Part shown: one piece after another, positions 37,952-46,917 of the stretch
Layout of the letters: every line of letters starts with the position of its first letter
Position numbering within the stretch: position 1 is the first letter of the stretch
Assembly (NCBI RefSeq): GCF_005116675.2
Contig: NZ_CP050699.1
Span: 3,371,001-3,435,000 of the forward strand
Origin: Desulfosediminicola ganghwensis
Lineage (GTDB): Bacteria; Desulfobacterota; Desulfobulbia; Desulfobulbales; Desulfocapsaceae
Direction: 5' to 3'
Length of the DNA stretch: 64,000 bases
Program-made: the position numbers and the translations under genes
Notes under the pieces: model-generated
Told to the model about the DNA's origin: nothing
The model's input: only the letters and a program-made list of their open reading frames with translations
The model's database searches: none

Positions 37952-38064
37952 CATCGTTCTAATTATAGTAGCATAAGTCAAGGTATGGTTCATGTCGTGT
38001 GGATAATTGCCAATAATGATTACAGTGCCGGGGGCAATCTTATCGCCCTTACCTAACATTACAC
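37946..38064 (+). other. attC of the DUF1653 cassette
   Basis: R'' ATTTAAC (37946-37952; six of seven complementary to the cassette start GTTAACT), an inner stem GATAATTGCC/GGCAATCTTATC with two unpaired bases on one side, and a degenerate R' ATTACAC (38058-38064). Confidence 0.5.
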
Positions 38065-38409
38065 ATATAAAATGGAATTAGCGATATTCATAGGACTAAT
38101 AATTTTAATTCAAAAATGCCTGGAGAAATTCAATATTAAGATCAGGCATAAGAAAATCATCTTAGGCCTTCTTTGTATTCTGATTGTTATTTCTGCAATG
38201 TTAGGTCTTGCTTTGTTTTCACTGCGTAGTGGTAAGTACAGCAGTGGACTTAACATGTTCTTTGTCCCAATTGCAATCTCTATGCTATCGGTTATTGGTT
38301 TCATTAAAGCCTTGGGATCAAATGTGAAAATTTCAAACGAAAATAAAGCATTCCAAGCATCGAAAAAAAACATCATAGCCATGAGCGTTCCACTTGTCAT
38401 AATTGTGTT

Positions 38410-39673
38410 CACTGCTGTCTCATAAATAACATCGCAATCTCAGATAAATAAAGGCTCGGAGAGCTACTTGTGTTAAAGTGAAATCGCCAAAAGTCATTTA
38501 AATACAAGGAGATCCGAGCCATGGCGCATTGTAACACAATTATCAATCAGATTGCTTCATTTCTTCCGAGACATGATTTTGAAAAATTGGCCAGAATGTA
38601 CCATGGTGGCCAAAAGTTTCGCTCCTTCAACCGCTGGACCCAATTTATGTCGATGACTATTGCCCAGATAACCGGAAGGAAAAGCCTTCGTGATTTGATT
38701 AGCAATCTTGCCGTAAAGGGTAAACGCATCTATCACCTGGGCATGAGACCAACCAGCCGAGCGACTCTTTCGCGAGTCAACGAGCAGCAGCCTAACGATT
38801 TATACAGAGAACTCTTTTTCAAACTGCTCAAGCGGTGCGAGGAAAAGGCTCCACAACACCGCTTTAAATTTAAGGGAAAAATTTACCTCCTTGATGCTAC
38901 AACCATCAAACTTTGTCTTTCTGTTTTTCCTTGGGCGACCTACCGCAAAACCAAAGGTGCGATCAAACCCCACTTCGGGCTTGATGCCGATGGCTATCTG
39001 CCAGTTTTTATGGACATGACAGATGGTAAAACACATGATCTTGAATGGGCAAGACCGCTTGACATCCCGCCAGGTTCGTGTGTCGTATTTGACCGTGGCT
39101 ACACTGATTACAAATGGTATGGCGAACTCGACAAGCGGAAGATAACGTTCGTTACTCGACTCAAAAGCAACTCGGGAGCCTATCAATTCGGCAATCGACG
39201 AAAGCCAGATGCAGAAGATGTTTTGTCGGATTACAAAGTAAAGCTTCCAGGCCATCAATTTACTTTTCGCCTAATCAAGTATCGTGATTCTGAAACCGGA
39301 AAAGTGTACCAGTTTCTTACTAACTCTAAGAAGATCAAGGCTTCAGAGGTTGCCGGGATATACAAGGAGCGATGGCAAATTGAACTGTTTTTCAAGTGGA
39401 TCAAGCAGAACCTGAAGGTCAAAACTTTTTTGGGAACCTCGGAAAATGCTGTACTGACCCAACTCTGGATCGCACTTTGCGTTTACCTCCTGCTCAGCTT
39501 TTTCAAGTTCATGGCAAAGTTTCGAGGTTCGATTTCTGAACTCCTAAGGTTATTGCAATTGAATCTTTTTGAAAAACGACCGTTGTCAGACCTACTGAAG
39601 CCGCCTGACAGAATTCGTAGGCCCCCTACTTCTCCACAACTTTACTTGTGGAATCAACTATGAGACAGCAGTG
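38410..39673 (+). mobile_element. IS4-family insertion sequence, copy B (1,264 bp, complete)
   Basis: Terminal repeats CACTGCTGTCTCA (38410-38422) and TGAGACAGCAGTG (39661-39673) are identical to those of copy A, as is the total length. The target duplication AATTGTGTT occurs at 38401-38409 and 39674-39682. The internal GGCTCGGA/TCCGAGCC pair is conserved at 38453 and 38513. Confidence 0.93.
38521..39663 (+). CDS. IS4-family DDE transposase, copy B
   Basis: The 380-residue protein is homologous along its length to copy A, with LLDATTIKL, VFDRGYTDY and YKERWQIELFFKWIKQ. Many silent and conservative changes separate the copies, so they are sister elements rather than a recent duplication. Frame is intact. 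Confidence 0.93.
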   Translation: MAHCNTIINQIASFLPRHDFEKLARMYHGGQKFRSFNRWTQFMSMTIAQITGRKSLRDLISNLAVKGKRIYHLGMRPTSRATLSRVNEQQPNDLYRELFFKLLKRCEEKAPQHRFKFKGKIYLLDATTIKLCLSVFPWATYRKTKGAIKPHFGLDADGYLPVFMDMTDGKTHDLEWARPLDIPPGSCVVFDRGYTDYKWYGELDKRKITFVTRLKSNSGAYQFGNRRKPDAEDVLSDYKVKLPGHQFTFRLIKYRDSETGKVYQFLTNSKKIKASEVAGIYKERWQIELFFKWIKQNLKVKTFLGTSENAVLTQLWIALCVYLLLSFFKFMAKFRGSISELLRLLQLNLFEKRPLSDLLKPPDRIRRPPTSPQLYLWNQL

Positions 39674-39833
39674 AATTGTGTTTGCAGATTATTCCTTCAA
39701 GTTACCAATATACAAACCGAATATTTTTAAACTTAGTGAACCTTCACCAGGCATGGCAGTCACTGCCTATGTCATATTTGCAATTATCTTGGCAATTTCA
39801 ATGTATTAAGTTTTTAGAGTCAACAAAGAGTCT

Positions 39834-40037
39834 TTGTGTAAAACTATCGCCTTGGCACTAACCGGCTATTTTGTTTTTCAAACAACAATTTATAGCTTGG
39901 CTCTTATTTATGGCCTTATAAAAAGATATGAAGTTAGTTATACATGTTGGGGTGGTCTTCTATCACTATCATTTATTCCTGTGATTGGGTTCCTGGTAAG
40001 TATTTTACAGGAAAAAGACCATAATATTAAAGTGTAA
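39834..40037 (+). CDS. Cassette small membrane protein
   Basis: A TTG-initiated frame of 67 residues has two hydrophobic segments (TGYFVFQTTIYSLALIYGL and GGLLSLSFIPVIGFLVSIL). Only 24 bases separate it from the end of the split gene, so no attC lies between them and both belong to one cassette; a frameshifted continuation is possible. Its stop overlaps the next R'' box. Confidence 0.4.
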   Translation: MCKTIALALTGYFVFQTTIYSLALIYGLIKRYEVSYTCWGGLLSLSFIPVIGFLVSILQEKDHNIKV

Positions 40038-40091
40038 CAAAAACATCAGCATGGCCTCGCTAAAGCTCGATCGGTTGTGTCCACTTTATGC
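40032..40091 (+). other. attC closing the two-gene cassette
   Basis: 60 bp: R'' GTGTAAC (40032-40038) pairs with the cassette start ATTACAC; central CTCGCTAAAGCTCG resembles other attC loops here; degenerate R' TTTATGC (40085-40091). Confidence 0.5.
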
Positions 40092-40133
40092 CAGGGAGAA
40101 TAGAATATCGCTTAAATAGGGAGGTGAACTATC

Positions 40134-40463
40134 GTGAAAAATATCATTTTATGTCTCCTCAGAAGTATTCCTCTTTCCGCCTTAATTATTGGCTTTGGCT
40201 ACCTTTACGTTTTTTTAATTATTCAAAATCCAGAAAAACTAGACTTTACTTTATTTGTATTAGGTTCAATCCCCATAGTAATATTTCTGCCAAGTGTTTT
40301 TAGCCAATCTAAAAGTGGGTGCTTGCACACACCAAAGGTTATCTTCCGAAAGGTTGATACGCTTGAGAAAAGAGGAGAGGGAAGAACGGAAAGCCTTTTC
40401 CCTGCACTAAGTTATGTTCTTGCAGGAATTATAACCTGGTTATTTAGTTCACTAATTTATTAA
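40134..40463 (+). CDS. Cassette gene: small membrane protein
   Basis: A GTG start at 40134 with an excellent ribosome site (GGGAGGTG, seven bases upstream) gives 109 residues with three hydrophobic segments (15-33, 40-58, 90-107) and a basic loop. No family recognised with confidence. Confidence 0.6.
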   Translation: MKNIILCLLRSIPLSALIIGFGYLYVFLIIQNPEKLDFTLFVLGSIPIVIFLPSVFSQSKSGCLHTPKVIFRKVDTLEKRGEGRTESLFPALSYVLAGIITWLFSSLIY

Positions 40464-40470
40464 AAATAAA

Positions 40471-40512
40471 GCATAGCACAATGTGTAAGGAACGCGGAAG
40501 TTCTCCCTCCAT
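40471..40512 (+). other. Left half of an attC cut by an IS3-type remnant
   Basis: R'' GCATAGC (40471-40477) is complementary to the cassette start TTATGC at six of seven positions. The site then breaks off at CCGATTTAGTAGACACC. Confidence 0.45.
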
Positions 40513-40660
40513 CCGATTTAGTAGACACCAAAAATTAACTCGAATTTGATGGTGTTCGATGGCAGGAGACAACAGCCCAGGAATGATCTGGAATTATTGT
40601 GAATATTTAAAACTTGCGGCAATGAAATTTAGTCCATAGAGAGGAGTGAAGGTAAGAGAG
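40513..40660 (+). mobile_element. Second, decayed IS3-family remnant
   Basis: It starts CCGATTTAGTAGACACC, like the remnant at 37526, has a similar GGTGTTCG before ATG at 40560, and encodes a degraded OrfA start (MAGDNSPGMIWNYCEYLKL) ending in TAG at 40638. Confidence 0.5.
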
Positions 40661-41363
40661 AAAGTAACCAGAACATCTCCTTTTATTTGCTGTGTTTTTC
40701 GCTCATAATACTCCCCGGTAGCGGTATTGAGGTGAGTATCAAAAGGCTTCCATTCTCTTTACTGTATTGTCCCAGTATGCACCATTTTCCTGAACATTTT
40801 CTGGAATCATAGGCTTACTTTCCCGCAACATATTCAGTGCTATTCCGTTAGAGCCTGAATTTCCATTGATTTTCTCCAATAGCGTTGACGTCAGCCAATG
40901 CCGCCGCCTGGAATTAACCTCCTGATGGAACGGCGAAAATTAAAGATTCTGTTCTTGGTGTGAAGCACCGTGGTTATTTCTCTTTCAGCTCCGAGGTGGT
41001 TTGGGTCTAGCCGAACTCCTTCAATGTGCTGGCAACGTACCTGGTTATTCAAGTATAGGCTATTTTCTGGTAACGGCAGGTTGAAGATCTAATCCCCGAA
41101 AAGCTATATTGCTACTTTGCTACATCTGGATTCCATCCCCCAGAGAGAGTTGCACTATTACTCCGATTCAACCTGTAGCCATCTTGATCGAGTGAGAAAA
41201 AAATTTACAAAGAGAAGCATGTTTGTTAGTGTTTCCAGCTCGTATATACACTGTAAATGGTTCCTGATAACAAACGGTTGGGTTCGCTTTAGCGTTGTTC
41301 TTATAACGATAAGCAACACTTAACCATCTGATGATAAACAGCACTTTCACTCAATTATAATTG
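40661..41363. other. Right border of the island, no gene supported
   Basis: About 700 bases with only short, unconvincing frames. A stem GTTG..CTTAT-AACG-ATAAG-CAAC lies near 41294-41320. This is probably decayed mobile or cassette DNA. Confidence 0.35.
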
Positions 41364-41399
41364 GGTTGCCTTATGGAATTGAACAGGCAGCCTTTTTTT
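41364..41399 (+). terminator. Intrinsic terminator at the island's right edge
   Basis: GGTTGCC (41364-41370) pairs with GGCAGCC (41386-41392, one G-T) before seven T. The transcript it ends is unidentified. Confidence 0.65.
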
Positions 41400-41436
41400 G
41401 TGTCTCAGCCATTTGTTTTGACAAAGAAAAATCACC

Positions 41437-41465
41437 TTGACTGAGAGATGGGGCATCCATATTGT
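41437..41465 (+). promoter_or_regulatory. Promoter for the dnaJ-like gene
   Basis: TTGACT (41437-41442) and TATTGT (41460-41465) lie 17 bases apart. Confidence 0.6.
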
Positions 41466-41531
41466 GATGGTAGTGGAATGAGGCAGGTTTGGAACCGTCA
41501 ATGAGACGAATTCAAATGGTGTAAAGCATAA

Positions 41532-42464
41532 ATGGGATATTACGAAAAGTTAGGTGTTGCCAAGAGCGCAACTACCAGTGAAATCAAGAAAGCTTACAGA
41601 AAACTTGCGCTGAAATATCACCCTGATAAAACCAAGGGCGACAAGGCATCTGAAGAAAAGTTCAAGGAAATCAGTGAAGCATATGCCGTCCTTTCTGATG
41701 CTGAGAAAAAAAGGCAGTATGATACGTATGGTTCTGCAGGTTTTCACCAGCGGTATTCACAGGAAGACATCTTCAGAAATTTTGATTTGAACGACATTTT
41801 GCGCCAATTTGGTTTTGGCGGTGGAATGGGTGGGCAGCATCAATCCGGTTTTAGCAACGGCATGGGAGGAGGAAACTATAATTTCTTCAACCAGGGCAAC
41901 ATGCACGGAGGAGGCTGTGGTGGCGGTTGTCACCAACCTGAAAAAGGCCAGGATATGACCTATCAGATCACCGTGACACTGGAGGAAATATTGAGTGGCG
42001 CGGAACGATCCATCTCCCTCAGAAAGAATGGTCAACCTGAGCAGGTAAGCGTAAAAATCCCTAAGGGTATCGAGGCAGGAAAGCGATTGCGCCTGCGCGG
42101 AAAAGGTGGCCCTTCGAGAAATGGTGGTCCATCTGGAGACCTTTACCTCAAAGTTGATGTTGCAGATCATGCAGTCTTCTCCCGTGACGGTGAAGATCTT
42201 ATCGTAACCCAGCATCTCAATTTCAGTGATATCTGCATGGGAGGAAAGGTTGAAGTTCAAACTCTTGAGGGTAAGAAATTCAATGTGAGTGTGCCTAAGG
42301 GAACCATTGATGGTGCCAAGCTGAGAATTCGAGGCTATGGGTTACCGAGTGGGCCTTTGGGTGAACGGGGCAACCTCTACGTGAAGTTGGCAGTCAGGGT
42401 GCCTGAAGAGCTGAGCGAAGACCAGCTTAAGATTGTTGAACAGCTCAAGGAAGTAGGGCTTTAG
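41532..42464 (+). CDS. DnaJ-family co-chaperone without zinc finger (CbpA-like)
   Basis: The 310-residue protein has an N-terminal J domain with YHPDK, a Gly/Phe-rich stretch (residues 95-135) that includes GGGCGGGCH, and two C-terminal substrate-binding beta domains ([30 protein letters not shown]). The four CxxCxGxG repeats of DnaJ are absent, so it is a class B J protein. It stimulates DnaK ATPase on selected substrates. Confidence 0.92.
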   Translation: MGYYEKLGVAKSATTSEIKKAYRKLALKYHPDKTKGDKASEEKFKEISEAYAVLSDAEKKRQYDTYGSAGFHQRYSQEDIFRNFDLNDILRQFGFGGGMGGQHQSGFSNGMGGGNYNFFNQGNMHGGGCGGGCHQPEKGQDMTYQITVTLEEILSGAERSISLRKNGQPEQVSVKIPKGIEAGKRLRLRGKGGPSRNGGPSGDLYLKVDVADHAVFSRDGEDLIVTQHLNFSDICMGGKVEVQTLEGKKFNVSVPKGTIDGAKLRIRGYGLPSGPLGERGNLYVKLAVRVPEELSEDQLKIVEQLKEVGL

Positions 42465-42496
42465 ACGTATACCTGCTATTCTGGCAGCTGCCATAT

Positions 42497-42540
42497 AAAA
42501 AAAGGGGCTTGTGATTTCGATCACAAGCCCCTTTTTTATT
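42497..42540. terminator. Bidirectional terminator between dnaJ-like gene and leuD
   Basis: GGGGCTTGTGAT-TTCG-ATCACAAGCCCC (42504-42531) with A-run before and T-run after serves both convergent genes. Confidence 0.95.
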
Positions 42541-42554
42541 TATAAATCTACAAA

Positions 42555-43088
42555 CTAGAACTTCTGGTCTGCATATGCGAGCCAGCCACCAGCGCTGACA
42601 AGATCTTTATCGAACGAATTCATATCGAATGAGCATACCACAGGTTCTCCGCCTTTGGTGGAGGTTGCTGTCATTTCGCATTTGCTCATGTCTACATCAA
42701 TGGCAACATCACCCTCTATGGCGAAGAGTTTGTTGATATCTTCCTTGGGGAGTTGGATTGCCAGAATGCCGCAGTTGAACATGTTCTGACGGAAAATGCG
42801 CGCAAAGCTCTCGGCGATGATAACGTTAATATCGTTGACTTCAAAAGCCCACACTGCATGCTCACGGGAAGAACCACAGCCGAAGTTCTCTCTGGCAACA
42901 ACGACATTGGCGTTCTGCAGTGCCGGGGCAGTGGGATCGAAAGCCTTGCCGTCAAGAAGAAGATCTTCGAGGAGATGTGGTTTTAGTGCTGTCTTGGTGA
43001 TCTCGGTCAGATATTTTGCCGGGATGATTTCGTCAGTATTAATGTCGTTTCTGTCAAAAAATATAGCAGGACCGCCAAACTTTTTCAT
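42555..43088 (-). CDS. leuD: 3-Isopropylmalate dehydratase small subunit
   Basis: The 177-residue swivel-domain subunit has DRNDINTDEIIPAKYL and the substrate-recognition motif NFGCGSSREHAVWAF. With LeuC it isomerises 2- to 3-isopropylmalate in leucine synthesis. It begins 14 bp after leuC. The short type is of the archaeal/deltaproteobacterial LeuD class; related homoaconitase roles cannot be excluded by sequence alone. Confidence 0.9.
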   Translation of the reverse strand: MKKFGGPAIFFDRNDINTDEIIPAKYLTEITKTALKPHLLEDLLLDGKAFDPTAPALQNANVVVARENFGCGSSREHAVWAFEVNDINVIIAESFARIFRQNMFNCGILAIQLPKEDINKLFAIEGDVAIDVDMSKCEMTATSTKGGEPVVCSFDMNSFDKDLVSAGGWLAYADQKF

Positions 43089-43102
43089 GTGTATGCCTCG
43101 TA

Positions 43103-44389
43103 TTAGTTAAGATATTCGCGGGGATCGACAATGGTGCCGGCAACAGCGGCGGCAGCTGCACTGTATGGGCTCATGAGATGAACCATACCGCCTTTACCCA
43201 TTCGTCCGTTGAAGTTTCTGTTGGTGGTAGAAGCGCACACTTCGCCTTCAGCCAGAACACCGGAACTCATTCCAAGACAGGCGCCGCAGGTCGGGTTCAG
43301 AACGCAGAAGCCTGCATCCATGAAGATACGGATGATACCTTCTTCGAGAGCCTGGCTGTAAACAGCCGGGGTTGCAGGGGTAACGATTCCGCGCACGCCA
43401 TCGGCAAGTTTCTTCCCTTTAAGGACCTGGGCGGCATCACGAAGGTCTTCAATTCTGCCGTTGGTACATGAACCGATATAAATCTGATCGACAGGGGAGC
43501 CGGCCAGTTCCTGAATGTCTTTGACCTGATCAGGTTTGAAGCCGTGAGTAACCTGTGGCGAGAGTTCAGTCACATCGATGGTCAACACCTGTTCATAGTC
43601 AGCGTCTGGATCTGAGTGCCATTTCTGGTAATCTGCAACGGCGTCATCAATTGTGGTGTACTCATCTTTGATAAACGGCCAGAGGTACTCAGCGGTAACC
43701 TTGTCCGGCATGCAGATGCCACAGGTGCCGCCAGCCTCGATTGCCATATTGCAAAGGGTCATACGAGCAGCCATTGACATGTTGTCTACAACCGGTCCGA
43801 CAAATTCAATAATCCTGTCAGTTGCCCCGTTTACTGTGATTTTCTTAATGATTGCCAGAATGACGTCTTTGGCGGTTACACCGCGGCTCAATTCGCCCTC
43901 TAGGACCACTTTCATGGTTTTAGGGGTTCTAAAAGAGCAGACACCCTTGTAAATGCCAACTTCGAGGTCAGTGGTGCCGACACCTGCTGCAAAAGCACCG
44001 AAAGCGCCATGGGTGCAGGTATGAGAGTCTCCCATAATAATAGTGTAGCCTGGGCGGACGAAGCCTTTCTCCGGGAAGAGAGCGTGGCATACACCGTTTT
44101 GGCCTACGTCAAAAAAGTCCTTGATCTGGTGACGCTTGGCCCAGTCGCGCATGATTTTGCCCTGGGTTGCAGTCTTGGAATCTTTGGCAGGGGTTACATG
44201 ATCGATAACTGCCTTGATTTTGGTGTTGTCAAAAACCTTGTCCATACCTTTTTCGACCAGATCCATAATGGCGATAGGAGTGGTGATTTCATGGCACATG
44301 ACGACATCTAGATCGAGAACCATATTTTCCGGGGTCGGTTGGTCTCGCAAGTGAGCTTCAAATATTTTCTCAGCTATGGTTTTTCCCAT
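43103..44389 (-). CDS. leuC: 3-Isopropylmalate dehydratase large subunit
   Basis: The 428-residue aconitase-superfamily subunit has MGDSHTCTHGAFGAFAAGVG and the [4Fe-4S] ligands in GSCTNGRIEDL and NPTCGACLGM. ATG 44389 (MGKTIAEKIFEAHL) with GGAG upstream is chosen; 90 further open codons upstream do not resemble the family. No leuA or leuB is adjacent. Confidence 0.92.
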   Translation of the reverse strand: MGKTIAEKIFEAHLRDQPTPENMVLDLDVVMCHEITTPIAIMDLVEKGMDKVFDNTKIKAVIDHVTPAKDSKTATQGKIMRDWAKRHQIKDFFDVGQNGVCHALFPEKGFVRPGYTIIMGDSHTCTHGAFGAFAAGVGTTDLEVGIYKGVCSFRTPKTMKVVLEGELSRGVTAKDVILAIIKKITVNGATDRIIEFVGPVVDNMSMAARMTLCNMAIEAGGTCGICMPDKVTAEYLWPFIKDEYTTIDDAVADYQKWHSDPDADYEQVLTIDVTELSPQVTHGFKPDQVKDIQELAGSPVDQIYIGSCTNGRIEDLRDAAQVLKGKKLADGVRGIVTPATPAVYSQALEEGIIRIFMDAGFCVLNPTCGACLGMSSGVLAEGEVCASTTNRNFNGRMGKGGMVHLMSPYSAAAAAVAGTIVDPREYLN

Positions 44390-44600
44390 GAGTAAGCTCC
44401 AGAAGTGTTGGGGTGTTGAATGTTGCAGTACTGTAAACATGCAGGATGCACTGTAGCTGCGTAATGACGAAATGCACCTAAGACAGCGCACGAAAGATAA
44501 GTAGGTTCGACATAGTACCCCAAAAATGCTATTCTTTCCAGAGTATAATTCTCTTAGTATTTCTGAATCGTTACATTTTTCTTCAAGGTTAAAAAAGCGA

Positions 44601-46400
44601 ATGCGCCATTTTCTTTCTGTAATTCTGTTGTTTATTCTTACTCTCGCAAATGGGAGCACAGGTTATGGTGCTCATGGTATCACCCTGAACGGTGAACTGC
44701 GCTATCCCGCTGATTTCGAACAGTTCGAATATACTTCATCCGATGCTGCGGTCAAAGGCGGTGAGCTGGTGCTCCATGGCACAGGAGGGTTCGACAAAAT
44801 GAATCCTTTTACCCTGAAGGGCACGGCTCCCGACCTTATTGAGATGCTCCTTTTTGATAGCCTTGGAGTCGCAAGCCTTGATGAGACTTCTGCAGAATAT
44901 GGTCTTATAGCTCAGGATATTGAAGTTGCTGAAGACGGTCTCTCCATGGTGTATACCATTAACCCGAAAGCACGGTTCAGCGATGGAAGCCCGGTAACTG
45001 CTGAAGATGTAAAATTTTCCTTCGACACCTTGAAAGGCCCTGAAGTACATCCTTTTTATCCATATTACTATCGTGATATTAAAGAAATACTGGTTTTAGA
45101 CGAGATGAGGGTACAGTTGTCGTTCAGCCAGCCGAACAGGGAATTGCCAATGATCGCGACCCAGGTCCCGGTAATGTCTCGGGCGGGCTATGAGGATGGC
45201 GAGAGTAGGGACGGATTTCCCAAAGCGCCCATTGGCTCCGGACCGTATGTGGTGGGAAAGGTGAAACCGAACAAATCTATTACCTATACACGAAATCCTG
45301 ATTATTGGGCCAAAGATCATCCGACCCGGAAAGGGATGTTCAATTTCGATAAAATTACCATCGAATATTACAAAGACTCGGTGGTAGCTGTTGAGGCCTT
45401 TAAAGCCGGCGAGTTTGATATCCTTTCCGTTTATATTGCCAAACAGTGGGCCAGGGATATGGATGGCCCTGCATTTTCTTCAGGTCGGTTGAAGAAGGAC
45501 TTGTTCCCGCATGGGAATAACGCCGGTATGCAGGGTTTTTTGATGAATAGCCGCAGGGAGCTTTTCAGTGATCGCAAGGTTCGTCGGGCAATAGGGTTGG
45601 CCTTTGATTTTGAATGGACCAACGAAGCACTCTTTTATGGTCAATACACCAGGGCCGATTCTTTTTTCAGCAATTCCTATCTGGCAGCTAGACAACTGCC
45701 GGAGGGACTGGAGCTCGAGTACTTAAACGAATATCGGGATACTCTGCCTGCAGAGGTCTTTAGCACTCCGCCGGCGCCACCAGCGGCCAGAGACTGGCGG
45801 GAACTGCGGGATAATCTACAGCAAGCCCAGGAGTTGCTCAAGGAAGCGGGATATGTGGTGAAAGACCAGAAACTGGTTGATAGCCAGGGGAAGCAATTTG
45901 AGTTTGAAATTCTTCTGGTTCAACCAACCTTTCAGCGGGTGATGGCCCCTTTCGTACGTAATCTTGAGAAGCTTGGCATGAAGGTGCAGTACAGAGCAAT
46001 TGATATGACTCTTTACAGCTCGAGATTGAAAAAATTTGATTTTGATATGATCGTTATGAGCTATGGTCAATCTATGTCACCGGGCAATGAGCAGAGGAAT
46101 TTCTGGCACTCGGAGGCAGCTGACAAAGAAGGGTCCAGAAATTATGCGGGAATACGTTCTCCGGCAATTGATGGTCTGGTAGATAAGGTTATTTATGCGC
46201 GTAATCAGGAACAATTAACAGCGGCTTGCAAAGCCCTGGATCGGGCACTCTGGTACGGCTATTATCTGGTGCCCAACTGGTATATGAGCGGTTACAGGAT
46301 TGCCTATCGCGATAAATTTTTTATGCCTGAAGTGTTGCCAAAGTATTATTCTCCCAGCGCTTTATTTATGACCTGGTGGAGCCGTGAAAAGGCTGAATAG
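44601..46400 (+). CDS. Periplasmic solute-binding protein, family 5 (peptide/YejA-like)
   Basis: ATG 44601 starts a signal peptide (MRHFLSVILLFILTLANGS) preceded by AAGG; 25 more codons are open upstream but spoil the signal. The 599-residue protein has the family-5 features EDVKFSFDTLK, APIGSGPYVV, DPDYWAK-like NPDYWAKDHP and VRRAIGLAFDFEWTN. Its closest functional relatives by pattern are YejA-type oligopeptide binders. No ABC permease or ATPase genes follow, so it is an orphan here. Confidence 0.88.
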   Translation: MRHFLSVILLFILTLANGSTGYGAHGITLNGELRYPADFEQFEYTSSDAAVKGGELVLHGTGGFDKMNPFTLKGTAPDLIEMLLFDSLGVASLDETSAEYGLIAQDIEVAEDGLSMVYTINPKARFSDGSPVTAEDVKFSFDTLKGPEVHPFYPYYYRDIKEILVLDEMRVQLSFSQPNRELPMIATQVPVMSRAGYEDGESRDGFPKAPIGSGPYVVGKVKPNKSITYTRNPDYWAKDHPTRKGMFNFDKITIEYYKDSVVAVEAFKAGEFDILSVYIAKQWARDMDGPAFSSGRLKKDLFPHGNNAGMQGFLMNSRRELFSDRKVRRAIGLAFDFEWTNEALFYGQYTRADSFFSNSYLAARQLPEGLELEYLNEYRDTLPAEVFSTPPAPPAARDWRELRDNLQQAQELLKEAGYVVKDQKLVDSQGKQFEFEILLVQPTFQRVMAPFVRNLEKLGMKVQYRAIDMTLYSSRLKKFDFDMIVMSYGQSMSPGNEQRNFWHSEAADKEGSRNYAGIRSPAIDGLVDKVIYARNQEQLTAACKALDRALWYGYYLVPNWYMSGYRIAYRDKFFMPEVLPKYYSPSALFMTWWSREKAE

Positions 46401-46526
46401 TTGAAAAATACAATTGTCTAAGCGTTTGAACACTATCTGGCCTCTGTCTCCCACTTTCGCTAAGCCTTCAAAATAGTGTGCTAAATGTTCGTTGCACCCT
46501 TGACTCCCTAACCTATTATTTGATAT

Positions 46527-46636
46527 GAAGGAAAGTGTCCCCTAACGTGTTATGGGGCACGGTAAATCGGGCGCGGCCCGTTCTTTTCCGGCGCGACGGA
46601 GGACTTCCGTCGTATTAATAATGGGAGGATTTTCGG
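46527..46636 (+). promoter_or_regulatory. Structured leader of the cold-shock gene
   Basis: The leader has stems GTG-CCCC/GGGG-CAC (about 46535-46560) and GACGGAGGACTTCCGTC (46598-46614), and GGGAGGA before the ATG. Long structured leaders are usual for cold-shock mRNAs. Confidence 0.5.
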
Positions 46637-46852
46637 ATGTCAGATCGTGTGAAAGGCAAGGTCAAATGGTTTAATGCAAGTAAAGGGTACGGTTTTCTGG
46701 AAAGGCCAGACGGGCAGGGTGATGTTTTCGTGCACTACAGCGCCATTAAGGGAGACGGTTTTCGCAGTCTCGAAGAAGGGGAACCGGTAGAATTTTCAGT
46801 GGCTAAAACTGAAAAAGGTCTACAGGCTGAAGATGTCTCAAAAGTGGATTGA
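46637..46852 (+). CDS. csp: Cold-shock domain protein
   Basis: The 71-residue RNA chaperone has the RNP motifs KGYGFL and DVFVHY within [13 protein letters not shown]. It binds single-stranded RNA or DNA. Monocistronic with its own leader and terminator. Confidence 0.96.
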   Translation: MSDRVKGKVKWFNASKGYGFLERPDGQGDVFVHYSAIKGDGFRSLEEGEPVEFSVAKTEKGLQAEDVSKVD

Positions 46853-46874
46853 GCGTTTTCAGTACAATGATTGC

Positions 46875-46917
46875 ATGCCCTGACAATCGTAATGCACCAT
46901 TGTCAGGGCATTTATTT
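46875..46917 (+). terminator. Terminator of the cold-shock gene
   Basis: ATGCCCTGACAAT (46875-46887) pairs with ATTGTCAGGGCAT (46899-46911) before TTATTTAT. Confidence 0.9.

Larger units (their letters stand above)
38072..39809 (+). pseudogene. Cassette membrane-protein gene split by IS copy B
   Basis: The left part (38072-38409) encodes MELAIFIGLIILIQ and three further hydrophobic helices. Deleting IS copy B and one 9-bp duplicate joins it in frame to 39683-39809, ending ...MAVTAYVIFAIILAISMY. The rebuilt protein is 154 residues with five likely membrane segments. In its present state translation would run four codons into the IS and stop at 38425. The family is unknown. Confidence 0.7.

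Noticed and set aside
41117-41323. 68-codon plus-strand frame near the island's right border
   Set aside because: No ribosome site, no recognisable motif, and it lies in sequence that looks decayed.
28956-41363. CRISPR array or prophage in the accessory island
   Set aside because: The repeats are attC-like and non-identical with gene-sized spacing; no cas, capsid, terminase or tail genes are present.
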